Part shown: positions 24,205 to 35,200 of the stretch, piece after piece | Position numbering within the stretch: the first letter of the stretch is position 1 | Layout of the letters: each line of letters begins with the position of its first letter | DNA from: Podocnemis expansa | Taxonomy: Eukaryota > Chordata > Testudines > Podocnemididae | Direction of reading: 5' to 3' | NCBI GenBank assembly: GCA_007922195.1 | Contig: ML681963.1 | Span: forward strand, 54,291,516 to 54,355,515 | DNA: 64,000 bases | Notes under the pieces: model-generated | Seen by the model: the letters and a program-made list of their open reading frames with translations, nothing else | What the model was told of the DNA's origin: nothing | The model's database searches: none | Translations under genes and position numbers: made by a program

Positions 24205-24399
24205 CTTATTCCAGAAAGTTCCAACACTGTAGAAGTTGAGGTAGATTCTGGCATGCCTCCCCTGACTGATCTGATCTCTTCAACACATGGTAATGAAACC
24301 ATCAGGGAACAAGACAATTCAGACCTGAATGAAGGACCAGTACTGAGAAGATCTAATCGAGTCATCAAACGTCCAGAAAGACTCATAGAGACTTGCTAG
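24205..24399 (+). pseudogene. pol: Gypsy pol C-terminal tail beyond TGA
   Basis: In register with the integrase frame after the TGA at 24202. It encodes about 64 residues, with a basic R-R-S-N-R-x-x-K-R-P-E-R-L segment typical of the extreme C-terminus of gypsy polyproteins, and ends at TAG 24397-24399. No chromodomain is recognisable. Confidence 0.7.
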
Positions 24400-24598
24400 G
24401 ATACGTAAGGGAAGTGGGTGGTAAAGACTCACTTGAGAGTGATGTGCTAGTAACCTCTCCTCTCTAGGTAGTTCATATACTGGGTTTATGGACTGTTCTT
24501 CTGCATGTTTTTTAGATAGCTGTTATGTGTTGTTAGATGTTAGTGCATGCATCATTAGCTAGCTTTTATGTGTATGTAAGTGTTTACTTATTTTCCTT

Positions 24599-24609
24599 AG
24601 GGGGGAAGA
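24599..24609 (+). other. Polypurine tract
   Basis: The sequence aggggggaaga directly abuts the 3' LTR and would prime plus-strand DNA synthesis. The 200 bp between the pol terminator and this tract is AT-rich and non-coding. Confidence 0.8.
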
Positions 24610-24772
24610 TGTGGTGATATGCTTGTCATTGTTGTGTAAATTGGGAGACGTGCCCCAGAGAAGATCTAACATGGCTGCTCCCAGGTACACACCTGGATAC
24701 CTGTCTGTATGATTAAAGTTCTATTCCTTACTCATTCAATAGTATCATCTTTAATGAACCCTCAAGATTACA
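24610..24772 (+). repeat. 3' LTR of the gypsy element
   Basis: A 163-bp LTR starting tgtggtgatatgc and ending agattaca, so it keeps the intact TG...CA ends. It differs from the 5' LTR at three bases and one 3-bp indel. It is followed by the target duplication gaggc. Confidence 0.93.
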
Positions 24773-24777
24773 GAGGC

Positions 24778-25639
24778 CACTTCTCCACCTGCCCTTCACT
24801 CATTCCAGAGAACCGATCCTGATTCCTCCCTCACTGTCAGGGGACACTTCCTGTACCCAGACCAGCTGACACATCCCAGGTTTGTGAGGCAGCAGCATGC
24901 CCAGCCAGGAGTCCAATGGCCAGCTCTGGAATCAAGACTGACTGGATTGGTTTGGCATGAGACTTGTTCTGGGTCAGCCAAAATCTAGGCACCACATTGT
25001 CCTCTATGAAGAGCTGAGTTGGGAGCTAAGTGGCCTCTAAACCCCCTAAGCGTTAAGTGGCCTCTAACCACATAGGTGCTCCTCCAACCCCTCCACATGC
25101 CCCACTGGCACTATACCCCCCATCTCCAAGCCTCCCTTCCACCCACTCTCCTCCCCTGCTTTTCTCTTCTCCCCAACCCCTTGCTCCCCTCCAACTTTTC
25201 CTTCCTCATGAAAGCATGCTTTTGTCTCTCACAGCTTAAAAATTCCCAAGCCTGATGACCCATCCCCATCATCTTCCCCCTCCTCTTCATTTCATAGCTC
25301 AGCAAACACACCACCGAGGACTGCTCTCAGGATTTCATCCCTCCAGGTCCATCCTAGACCCTCTCCCATCCAACATCTATCCCCTACACCCCACTGAAAT
25401 TGCTCTTCTTAAAGCCTGCAGGGACCTGGAGCCAATGCTCCATCCTCATAGAGCAATGATAGATGGGACTTTCTGGTGAGCTGCTCCACTCCATAGAGGT
25501 ACCAGCGTGTCACCCAGCTTAATGGGAGAAAAGGACACCCCTGCGTGATGGAAGGATGAACCACTCCCATGGATGTCCTCCAAAACCCAGTGCCAGATAT
25601 CCTGCACCACGTGCATTGGTAATAAAACCTGGAGGACCA
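24778..25639. other. Gene-free tract with pyrimidine-rich segment
   Basis: No exon was recognised. Positions 25080-25200 are strongly C/T-biased on the plus strand (cctcc, cttcc, ctccc words). The antisense frames here are Arg/Gly/Glu-rich for that reason. Confidence 0.4.
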
Positions 25640-26073
25640 TTACAGCCGCTGGGACATGGGAAAAGGAAAGGGAGAGGAAAAACCAATGCCCTGTTTGGGA
25701 TAGTAGATGAGGTGGGTTCTGAGTTACTGTAGAGAATTCTTTTGTGGGTGTCTGGCTGGTGAGGTTTACCCACATGCTCAGGGATTAGCTAATCACCATA
25801 TTTGGGGTCAGGAGGGGATTCTACCCAAGGGCTGATTGGGAAGGGCTCTTGGGGGCCTTTCCTTCCCCTGTAAAATAGGGCATGGGTCACTTGATGGTGG
25901 TTTTTCTGTATTTTGCAGACTTGAAAGAATGATTTGGGGACCTCAGTGACTCAGTCATAGATTAGATATCTATTGAAGGAGTGGATAGGTTTTTCTGTGG
26001 CCTGCATTGTACAAGAGGTCAGACTAGATCATCATATTGGTCCCTTCTGACACTAAAATCTATGAATCTGTGA
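25640..26073 (+). repeat. CR1 LINE 3' end
   Basis: The sense CR1 3' UTR is recognisable: 'gggcatgggtcacttgatgg' near 25878, 'gacctcagtgactcagtcat' near 25939, 'gtcagactagatcatcatat' then 'tggtcccttctgacac' near 26018-26053, and a terminal 8-bp-type repeat aatctatg aatctgtg. CR1 elements end in such octamer repeats and not in poly(A). The 5' boundary is uncertain, and no ORF2 coding remains. Confidence 0.7.
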
Positions 26074-26084
26074 AACCAAAGACA

Positions 26085-26300
26085 GAGGGGACATGGCCAG
26101 GACTTAAAGTAAGGGGGAACACACCACAAAACCATTCCTGGGCCCCTAAAAATAGAATAATGGGGCAAAAGGCAGTGTTCCAGTGCATTCCAGGGCCCCT
26201 AAAAATAAAAAATCTGGTGGAACATGATCTTTCCTCCCTGTCCTGGCTGCTGGCAGGTCCTGAGCCCGACTGGCCAATCTGGCCAGCAGAGCACGAGGGA
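26085..26300 (-). repeat. Unassigned dispersed repeat sharing 'gggcccctaaaaata'
   Basis: The word ggcccctaaaaata occurs twice here (about 26141 and 26193). The block from 'ggacttaaagtaaggggg' onward is the reverse complement, in the same order, of the block at 52560-52800 (tatttttaggggg, ttccagtgcctt, ccccctta-cta-taa). Two dispersed copies in opposite orientation show it is a repeat. The family is unknown to me. Confidence 0.5.
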
Positions 26301-26392
26301 GCTGGGTAGGGCCTTTCTTTATTAATCTCCAGGAGTCCTGTCCTGAGCTCAGAGGTGTGGTGGTGTCTGGTGGGAGAGGCCTGGTCAGAGGA

Positions 26393-26485
26393 AAAAAAAC
26401 AAGGAGTTGTGTGGCACTTTAAGACTAACAGATTTATTTTTTGCATGAGCTTTCGTGGGAGAAGATCCCACTTCCTCAGATGGAC
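26393..26485 (+). repeat. 'GAGCTTTCGTGGGAGAAG' dispersed repeat, single arm
   Basis: The sequence runs from 'acaaggagttgtgtggcact' through 'taagactaacagatttattt' and 'gcatgagctttcgtgggaga' to 'cacttcctcagatg'. A closely related sequence forms both arms of the hairpin at 53888-54077. Variants of this motif are very common in turtle DNA. I believe it belongs to a Penelope-like or similar family, but that assignment is uncertain. Confidence 0.6.
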
Positions 26486-27966
26486 TCTGAGTCTCCCTGC
26501 AGCTCTGGCCAGGTAAGAGGGGACAAGTTGGACTGGGAGGGTCCAGGAACCAGCTGGCAGGTAGGGGGAGCAGGAGGTTCAGGGCCCCTCTAAGTTGTGT
26601 GGGTGCGTGGCTGCCAAGGGGCCATGACACACCCTTGCAGGCATCAGAGACTCCTGTGCAGCCCCAGAACATGTGCAGAGCCTCCTCCAGCCCAGGTAGC
26701 GACAGGAAGCCAGGACTGCAGCACTGGGCAGCAGCGAGACCCAGCCCCCTACGTCCTGCCCACCGCCACCACAGTAGAGAGAAGTTGCTACTTGCTGGAC
26801 ACATCCGCCTTCCTCCCTCCTTCCAGATGCGTCTCCTCCCAATGTCACTGCAGCACTTGGCACAGCCCATGGGCACAAGAAGATCCACGTGCTGCTCCCA
26901 CTACCACCTCTCTGTCACTGAGCAAAGCAGCCATGCTCCCAGGGAGGCGACCAGCTGCCGCTGGAGAGGGGGAGACTGAGGAAACAAGCATAGGGGTGGG
27001 AGACAAGCTGCTGCTTGCCATTGCCCTCCCACCGCCCAGAAAGAGCTGCACACCTGTAAGCTCTGCCTCCCTGTGACTTCAAGGGGCCTCCTGGGCCGGG
27101 GGCGGGGGGGATGAAGCAGGCAGCGCAGCGGCCCCATGCAAGGCCTGGAAGCCACGTTGGTGATCCCTGGGCAGCAGCTGAGGAGCAGCAGGGCCTCAGG
27201 CCTGGTGGTAGGACAACGGGGGGGCAGAAGTTTGGGGGGAAGTAGCTGCGGTGGGTGGGGGCAGAAGTTTGGAAGCAGATGGTGGGAAATAGCCAAGAAG
27301 CAGCGCTGGGAGGTTGTGCACAACCACAGGGTCAGCAGATGCAGAACCTTGCAAATGCCTACCTGGGCTTGGACCTGCACAATAGGAGAAGGGGACCTGA
27401 AGATTAAGAGGGTTCTGTGGCATGTCAAATTATACTTTAACCACTGGACATGGCCCATTTCACCTCCAACATCAACTGCCTCTTGGAGTAAGATGGAAAC
27501 TAGCCAAACACCAGCTGCAAGTGGGGATTTGCAGTATTTTATAATCAGCCCAAATCTAAATGGATTTTTCCGGAGAGAACCAAAAGCACCCCCCACTGGA
27601 GGACAATCACCTGGATGAATCGTGAGTCCCTGCTGCAAGCCACAGAGGAAGTGGAGCTCTTCAAAACAATGAGTACGGAAAAGATGGGACAGCAAAATAT
27701 AGGAGGCACTCTGCGTGAAGTTGTGCCAGGCCTGGATTATTGCATGGGCCTACAGGGCCTGTCCCCAGGGGTCCACCACGATGTGGAGTCCCTCCACCCT
27801 GGTGGCATCAGGGAGTGGGGTGGGCTGGTCCAGAGACTGACTCTGCACTCTGCTCCCAGCCCACCCCTATGCCAGCTGGTCTGCCCCCAATATGAAGTGG
27901 GCCAGCCATGGCCTGGCTGGTCAGCCTCAAGCTATGGCGGGGCCAACCAACTTGTATAGTATACAG
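26486..27966. other. Gene-free GC-rich tract
   Basis: GC-rich but CpG-poor compared with the island at 56310-57060, including a G run near 27097-27111. The long antisense frame 26901-27695 is Pro/Leu/His-rich, shows no domain and overlaps equally open frames on the other strand, so it is not called as a gene. Confidence 0.4.
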
Positions 27967-28435
27967 CAATGGTTACCAACCTGTGGTCCACAGACCCCTC
28001 GTGGGCCACAGAGTGGTGCCAGGGGTCCAGGGACAGGCTGGGAGCTAGAACCAGATGCCACCAGAGTCTCCAGATCCCATGGAGACCCAGCTTTCCAGTT
28101 CCCCCAGGCAGGGAGTTTTTAAAACTCCCACCCTGTCTGAGCATGCAAAGCATGCTCAGGGAGAGCAGCCTGAGGGGTGGCCAGGTAAGGGGGGGTGAAG
28201 AACAGGCTGGCAAGCAGGGAACATGGGGAGGGGGCAGGGGGCCATGACCGCTCCCAGCTCCCCAGCCAGAGGAGGGGGCCATGGCCACAGTGGCTCCTGC
28301 TCCCCAGGAGGAGAGCAGCATGGGCCCAATTCTGCCTGCAGTGGTGCCGCCACACAAGCACCCTCCAGGGGGCCACAAATTTTTTTTTTTTAACTACAAT
28401 GGGGTCCCCAGCCTTAAAAAGACTGGGAAACCCTG
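27967..28435. mobile_element. hAT-type non-autonomous transposon, family A, copy 1
   Basis: A 469-bp element with left end caatggttaccaacctg and right end gactgggaaaccctg (imperfect inverted repeats), flanked by a perfect 8-bp duplication gtatacag at 27959-27966 and 28436-28443. The interior is shared with the element at 61385-61907: a 'gtgggccacagagtgg' block, a 'cccaggcagggagttttta' block, 'gagcatgc' palindromic words and a T-run followed by 'aactacaatggggtcccca' near the right end. No transposase is encoded. Open frames through it are incidental. Confidence 0.88.
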
Positions 28436-28734
28436 GTATACAGCACAGCCTTCTGGATGCACCAGATGCGGCACTGCATACACCAGTCAGCCTTGCCACC
28501 TCCAGGGGCTGACCAGCCAGGCTGCAGCCAGGCTCTGGTCCCAGCCCACCCCCCACTGCCGGCCTACTGGCTGGGAGGGAGGCCCTGCAGTGGAGGGAGT
28601 GGGGCCCAGAGGCCCCTGACCCACATCTGAACTCTGCTGGTTATCTGCTTTATGTTGGTACCTAGAAGCTCTGCCATCCCAGTCCCATTGCATTTGCAGC
28701 TGCACATGCATGTAGTGAGACAGCTGCTACCTGG

Positions 28735-28860
28735 TACAGCTTCCAATCTAAAGAGACACGAGCCAGGAGGGAAAACTGAAGGTCACACAGGGGCAGAGAA
28801 GCCAGGTTTCCCAAGTCCCAGTCTACAGCTCTAACTATTCGGCCACCAGCCTGCCGGAGA
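28735..28860 (-). repeat. MIR/CORE-SINE-like fragment, antisense
   Basis: Antisense order: 'cagcttccaatctaaagag', 'gaaaactgaaggtcacacag', 'agaagccaggtttcccaagt' and 'ccagtctacagctctaac' then 'tattcggccacc'. It is old, without a visible target duplication. Confidence 0.5.
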
Positions 28861-30369
28861 GCAAAGACAGAGCCTTGTGTTTTACTGCACCTGGCTGGAC
28901 AGCTGTAACCACCAGGATCCCTCGCTGGCGAAGACAGAGTCACACTAGCTCTGAGAGGAGAGCAGAGAGGAAACAGCCGAAGATCAGAGAGAGATGCGGA
29001 GAGTGATGCCTGCTGGGGCACTCATGTTCCACCCTCGCAAATGGGGCAAGGAGAAAAGTGATCGGGCCTGAGTGGAGCTGGCTGATCAAGCTGTGAGGGA
29101 GGGAAATAGAGCATAGGTCCTTTTCCCTCTAGGCCAGCACAGGACCTTGCCTCACACACTGCCAGCTCTCCAAGCCCTTCCCTTAGGAGATTTTCACCCT
29201 AACTATTCTGCCCAACACAACCCCTATGCCCTTCCTATTTCTAGTCCACAAAACTCAGCACACCTGAGTAAATCCTTTCCCTCTTTGAGCCTCATTAGTA
29301 ATTTCTGGAGGAAACAGCCCCTGGACTCAAGCTCATCTGCACAATGCATCGAGAGAACTTCCAAGGGCCCAGCGCCACGCCCACCCCGACCATGCTCCCA
29401 TGGAGCAGGGCCATCCAGCATGTGGTGCATTGGCTCCTAGCCTCACTCATCCCAGCACTGGTCTCCTTGGGAAGCCCCCCCTCGCTAACAGTGGGGGGGC
29501 ACCTTGCCTGCAAATCAGAAAGTTCTTCTTCAAATGCTGAACGCCACCATTGCCATGGTAACCTTAAAGGCACAGCTCATCACCTTGACTGCAATATGAT
29601 CTTACTGCACCAGTGTTTTATTTCATTTAAGGAATGCAAAGCTCTTTCCTGCCCCCTTCGCAGCCTCCCTGTTTCGACAATTCCTCTCTTCCCCACCGCA
29701 ACCAGTTCTCACTTCCCTCCTATCTAGGCACATAAGCACCATTAACACCCTGAGTCTCATGTAAAGAACACAACAGTATCCAATAATGGCCCAGATCCCT
29801 GCAGCTGCCAAAAGGGGATCTGGAGGGAGGTGGGGGGAAGAGTTGCACAGGCACAGAGAACAGTTAGGGGCCCTTCAGAAGGGGTGGCAGCTGAGCACTG
29901 AATTTCCATCATGCCTTTGACAGCACCTTTACCTTTAGCAGATGCAATTGTCTTACGGCCACACTCATTTGTACCCTTGGTGTGTGCAAGCCTGTCTCTG
30001 AACCATAACAATTCCTTCATCAGAAGCCAAAACAGGTGTTCACACATGCCAGTCAGCTACCTGTGCAGCCACAGTTACACAGGTACTGTCACTTACACAG
30101 ATTGCACACACCAATGCAGTTCTTTTGCACATGCACCTGGATGTGCTCATCCGCCCTTCAAAAAGCCACTTTAGATGCAACAGAGGAGCCAGCAGAAAAT
30201 CCTGGCCTCATTTTGGTCTCACTGATGCCTTGTTTTGAGTGACCATATGGTGCATATTTTTGGTGAATTTCACCCCTGAAGAATAACTTAAGTGGAACTG
30301 ACACATGCTAAACACCGCTTGGTACCGTCCTCAACTTTGTGCAAAGTCAGGGTCAGTCTAGAAATGTCA

Positions 30370-30650
30370 GGCTGATGGGTTCATTAATTTTTGCCTTCCT
30401 TGGTCTGGTATCAGATGGAATAAGACATCACCTGAGACTGGCAATTAAGCTAATTATTCCAGTTTCAGAGTTTGAATAATTAGTTACTGTTGTCTGCAGC
30501 CTCACTCTAACATTAAAGCAAAAAAGTCAAGTAATTTTAATGCTTGTAAAATAAGCCAGATCAAGAAATCTGCAGACAGAAGGAATCTGTTTATAGATCA
30601 GCCAGGCTCCAGATATTCCATTTCATAGGAAATTCCATGATTTCAAAACA
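30370..30650. promoter_or_regulatory. Candidate enhancer-like AT-rich block with homeodomain-type sites
   Basis: Within 200 bp there are several TAAT-core words: 'tcattaattt' at 30381, 'caattaagctaattattcc' at 30442-30460, 'gaataattagtta' at 30474-30486 and 'caagtaattttaatgc' at 30529-30544. The stretch carries no recognisable repeat and is more AT-rich than its surroundings. Clusters of TAATTA are typical of conserved homeodomain-bound enhancers, but activity and conservation are untested inferences. Confidence 0.28.
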
Positions 30651-32269
30651 TTTTCTGTTCTGAAACAGAACAAAAAACAAAGAAAAAAATCCAAAGTTTC
30701 CTGCAAAATTCTGAAACTATTACTCTTCTGATTCAATCAAAACTTTTCATTTCACTAAAACTGACATTTTGTTCTGATTTTGACCTTTTCTAAGAACTTT
30801 TTACAAATGTTCTGACTACAAACACAACCCATTTCATTTTGAGAAACTGTTTCAAAATGGAAATCAAAACATCCCCATCTGCAAATGCTCAGACAGGACC
30901 AGATATGGGGGATTTCAAGTCTGTCCCAGGGTGTGAGCTCCTGCAGCTAGTCTTTCATTCCAGCTTCTGGTTTCAGACCCAGAGGCCCCAGGTTCACTAC
31001 CCACAGACAAGCTACCCAAGCTTACCTTTCAACATACACAGGAAGAAGACACAAGAGTCTGATGCTTGTGTTACTGACTCCAGTACAACTTCTGATTTAC
31101 ACTCTGGCATAAGTAAAGGAGGACCCAGATCCATAGGGAGCAGCAAGCCCAGAAGCCAAAGGAGGGCACTGCCTACAAGGCTGCAAGAACTTGGAGGAAC
31201 AGGGACATTAGCATCTTAACCGCAGGAAAAACTCTTCCACAGCAGAGGCAAAGTGCAGCTAGGTCAGAGGTTCCCACAGGCACTGATCTGCTGTCAATGA
31301 AAGCGTTTCCACTGACTTCAGTCAGCTCTGGTCCAGGCCTTTAGCCTGCTTCTCGGAGTGACCAGTCTCCTTGTACACCTTGTCTAGATATAGAACTGTG
31401 CAAGTGTAAAATCACATCTGGCAGCACATCTTAGGATGAGCAGAATTTGGCCCACTGCTCACTGCAACAGAGCAGTGGCCATGTGAGAACTCCCAGGGCT
31501 TTGGCCCTTGGGGTGGACAGGGTTAAAGGGCTTGGAGATCCCCCTACGTGGAGGTGCTAAAAGGCCACCCAACAGCCCTTGGGCTCCATCCTTCTTTCCT
31601 CCTGCTGAATGCCAGCCAAGACAGGTGGGGGGAGAGGGGAGGGATAGGGTTTAGCTCTCTCATTGATACCCAGCCTCAAGTTCACAGAAAAGCCCCTTGG
31701 AGAGGCAGTGAGAGAGAGAGAAAAAACACACAGAAGAGGAGGAGGAGAAGAAAGAAAAGTGCGTGGAGGGGGCAAGAAAAATCAGAGGGAAGCCATGCTC
31801 CCCCATCAGCCCCAAGACCCCTTCTCCAAATGAGTTGTCGGGGTCTGTCAGATTACAGCATGCGACAAGAAGCACAGCAAAGCAGAGGGACGGAAGGCAA
31901 GTCTGTGCAATACATGTGCCAGCAGGTTATCACTCTCCAGCAAATCCTCCCCCCCTTCTTTTTTGCAGTGATAATTGGTTAAAAGATTCCTATTAAAAAT
32001 ACAAAAGTGATGGGAGAATTAAGCTTTTGACCTTCATTAGCAGGGCTGCAGTCATGTTCCATCACAGCGATTCACTCCAAGAGGCAGTTAACACCCTCCT
32101 CTGTGCTGCATGCATTCAAAGCTTAGTGGAAGAGACTGAACCACAAGGATGATAGTGGGGCATCTCGGCATTTTAAAGGCACATGCGCTCTTTGCTGGGG
32201 ATGGGGGCCCATTTCCATCTCTGGCCTGGAGTGATGACCAAAAGCCCATGTTAGATGCCCAGCATGGCC

Positions 32270-32410
32270 ACACAAGGATTCAAATGTTAATGCTGAAGAC
32301 AAGGCTCATGAACTCCAACCTACTGACATTTCAAATAATTACAGTCTGGGGCAGTGGAATAGCTAAAGTCAAATTACAAGAAACACATTTTCAAAGACCG
32401 TAGGCATGCG
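32270..32410. promoter_or_regulatory. Candidate conserved non-coding element
   Basis: A repeat-free AT-rich stretch containing 'caaatgttaatgctga', 'catttcaaataattacag' and 'aaagtcaaattacaag'. It stands out by composition only, and nothing further can be shown from a single sequence. Confidence 0.18.
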
Positions 32411-33077
32411 ATTGCACAAGTCAAGGGCAATGTGGAGCCCTAATCTCTATTTGTTTTAAATGCAAATCCCTTAAGTTAAAATCTCAGCCCTTAAATTTTG
32501 GAAAATCTCGCTCTTACGGGAGCGTTTCTTTGTTTTTTCAACTTCAATGCCCACCATTTTTGTAGGGTACACAAAAACCATGCACTAGCTCCCCTTAGTG
32601 GCTCCGCAGTTGCAGGCAGCAAGATGTTCTGCTTCCATCACTGCAGCAGATACTCAGATGCTGGTGTACTACCAAGGAAAGAGGACACAATGGCAACGAA
32701 ATCCCCATCAGCATGATTTCCAGTCAGGATCCTAAAATCATCATTCCAGACATTTGTGGTGTCCTCCCTCCCAACTAACTCTGCTCTCAAGAACAGGTAT
32801 GGGGGTTGAAAGGTCAAAGACCAGCAGGTCTCCAAACAGATGGCCCCTGTATATCTGCAGTCTGCATATTCACAAGGGCAGAAGGCAGCAGTAATGGGAC
32901 ACAGAACACATCTGCCTTGCTAACATCCTATACACATAGTGGAAACAAAGAAAAGCCCATACCTTCTCTCTGACTTCATACCACCTCTTCTTAGCCATGT
33001 CCTCTCAAAGAAAGTGACTTCAGTTCATGCAGCCACGTCCATACCTATTAATAGCCAGCGCAGGCCTCCCTGGGAGC

Positions 33078-33156
33078 CTATTTGCATATTTGATTGCACA
33101 CCGATGAGGAGTGTGGCCCTCTAATCAGACACTCCCCTGCAGCCTCATTTGCATGG
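33078..33156. promoter_or_regulatory. Pair of octamer (ATTTGCAT) motifs
   Basis: Two exact ATTTGCAT octamers lie 67 bp apart in the same orientation, at 33080-33087 and 33147-33154, in a repeat-free stretch. The octamer is the binding site of POU/Oct factors. Two exact copies this close are more than I would expect by chance locally, but there is no TATA box or initiator beside them. Confidence 0.28.
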
Positions 33157-34349
33157 CTTGGCATTTCATTGCCAGGACCCCTGCAAAGATAAACCAGGAC
33201 ACTGTGAAGTTGACAGAGGTCTCTCCGAGAGGGGGTGAGTGTTTGGAGTGGAGGAAGGTGAGCAGGTGACTTTCCAGTGGCTTCGTGTTGTCTGAGTTTG
33301 TCAGGGAGTCTGAAGTTACCACGAGCAAAATGATGTGCACTGAAGAGGGTCAGGAGGGCCAGGAACCCCCCCTGGGCCAGTGAAATAATCATGGAAATTA
33401 TGAAGTTTTTAGCAGCTTCTCTCCAGCTTCCCTTCTAGGGTCTTGGTCATCCCTTGCCTTCTTGAAAGCCTGCCTGCACCAAGCACAGTCACAATGAGGT
33501 GGCTAAACTAAGGCCAGGCCCTAGTGCCGACGAGCCACACCTTCAGACCTGGAAAGAACCACAGCGGGTCCAACACACAAAGTAGAACCAAGATTCATTC
33601 TCATCTCTGGAAGACCCCATGCTTTTTGTCTTCTAAGATAAATACGACCTTTGTGGCTGACAGCACCCTACAGAACCCCAGCTCCCTAGTTTGTCCATCT
33701 GCTACAGCTCTGCTCCTCTTCACCCAAGCATCTGAGCCTATCATTCTCCACTGCCGCTCTGCTGTTAGCACTGAAGCAGGGAAAGATTTCCTGATCAGCA
33801 AGGACTGGTAATGGGCCCCTGTGAAGGCAACTGAGGGTCTTGCTGACTAACAGCTTCTGTACCTGCCCATCAATATTTTTCTTTCCTATTGGCCGTGTCT
33901 CCATGCCACCTCTCACACTTATCCAACTTGCTCTCCACAGTGAGTCATGCTGTATTGCTCCTTCTCCCTGTCAGCCCCATCAAGGCAGGTAATTAACGGC
34001 ACAGTCCTGAGCCGGACACATTGACACACATGGCCAGGCAGGCAGGCTGTTTAATGTTCACCTCTTTTAAAGGTTAGCTGCCCTCCCTGTCTGGAGCTCC
34101 AGAACATCCACAGGCTTAAGAAGTAAAGTGGCAATGCAGGGAGCTGGGTGCACAGCTCACAGCACACAGCTTATGAGGCTGTAAGCAACTGAAATCCCCA
34201 CACCAGCCCCTGTGGTCATGAAGGGATCCCCAGCTACAGGTGTGCAGGGAGGGGTAGGGATGAGCACCCCTAGCCCTCCTTGGGACCTCACTCTTAGATG
34301 TAGCTTGTGGGGAAACATCTGAAATGAAACTGGAGCAGAGAGGACAGGG

Positions 34350-34560
34350 AGTCAGGACTCCTGGGTTCTTTCCCTGGTTTGGCCAATGATTCACCTGAGA
34401 GTTCTCAAGCAGATCTCAACCTCTTGTCCTTCAGTCTATCTAGCTGTAAAATGGGGATAACAATAATTAAATGCACTATGGGAGGAGGCCTAAGGAGTGG
34501 CTTCAACGTGTTTAGATACCTGCCATTGAAAGGCGCTCAGTAGAAAGGCCAAGCACCAGG
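34350..34560 (+). repeat. MIR/CORE-SINE-like element
   Basis: Sense order: 'gtcaggactcctgggttctt', 'cagatctcaacctcttgtcc', 'gctgtaaaatggggataaca', 'aataattaaatgca' and a terminal 'attgaaaggcgctcag'. The 'tgtaaaatggggataa' block is near consensus for MIR-type cores. Confidence 0.6.
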
Positions 34561-35044
34561 AGATGGGGCCTGAAGCCAGAGGCAGGCTTGCAATTGGGTT
34601 CAGTGGCCTTCAGCTGAAACCCCAAATTCTTTGCTGCGGCCAAGGAGAAACATATTGCTGTGCCTCCTTGTCCATCCAACAAGAAAGACTTGCAAGCACA
34701 GCTCCCCATTCAGCACCATGGACAGCACTCCATACCAGCACTCTGACTGGCACAGGACTGGGGACCAAAACCACAATCAAAAGTCCTCCTGCTCATGTGC
34801 AAGCCCCATTCCCCCTTGTCAGGACAAGGCAGTCCCCACAGTTTGGAAAGGCACAAAAGTACTGTTCTGCTCCAGGGAGCTCACCTGGACAGTCCCAGGG
34901 AACATGCAACAAAAAGCCATGGCTTCGAAGCCTCTGCTAAGACATTAGTCTCACTCAAGGCTGTGCATATCCTCAGACCAGCACAGGGGCATGTAGGTCA
35001 TTTTCAGTTTACAAGAGAAAAGGTGGTCTTGGGACTGAGCTACT
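34561..35044. other. Gene-free interval
   Basis: Nothing was recognised between two MIR-like copies. The frames open here (34563-34940 and shifted versions of it) have no domain. Confidence 0.35.
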
Positions 35045-35200
35045 GACTGGGTCTCTGGATACCTGGTTCAATTCCCAGAACTGCCAGAAATGGAATGACT
35101 TTGGCAGTTGCTTCCCAGTCCAGTGCCTCAGTTTCCCCATCTGCAAAATGGAGACAGAGATGATACTGACTTGCCAGGTGAAAGAGAGCAGTTATAAGGA
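35045..35200 (+). repeat. MIR/CORE-SINE-like element
   Basis: Contains 'acctggttcaattcccagaa' (a B-box-like GGTTCAATTCC), then 'ggcagttgcttcccagtcca' and 'tgcctcagtttccccatctg' followed by 'caaaatggaga'. This is the sense arrangement from tRNA-related head into core. Confidence 0.65.

Larger units (their letters stand above)
19414..24772 (+). mobile_element. Ty3/gypsy LTR retrotransposon, near full-length, decayed
   Basis: A 5.36-kb copy bounded by short direct LTRs and a 5-bp target duplication, gaggc, at 19409-19413 and 24773-24777. In order it has a 5' LTR, primer binding site, gag with zinc knuckles, aspartic protease, reverse transcriptase, RNase H, an integrase with an H-H-C-C head and a D-N-E core, polypurine tract and 3' LTR. 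Having integrase after RNase H places it in Ty3/gypsy and not copia. The gag start, the DTGAQVN protease motif and the short LTRs resemble Mag-type elements; that clade call is an inference. It is inactivated by a 770-bp LTR insertion in gag, in-frame stops at 21667, 22536 and 24202, frameshifts near 22325 and 22812, and changed residues in the RT and integrase active sites. Confidence 0.93.
28861..34349. other. Gene-free tract
   Basis: No exon or intact transposon was recognised in about 5.5 kb. Purine-rich DNA with GAGG and AGAAG words occurs at 31700-31780. Candidate regulatory stretches are entered at 30370-30650, 32270-32410 and 33078-33156. The open frames 30839-31219 and 31548-31982 show no domain. 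Confidence 0.4.

Noticed and set aside
26901..27695. Minus-strand frame of about 264 codons
   Set aside because: It is Leu/Pro/His/Cys-rich, without a domain, overlapped by a comparable open frame on the plus strand, and lies in GC-rich DNA. No splice signals or start context support it.
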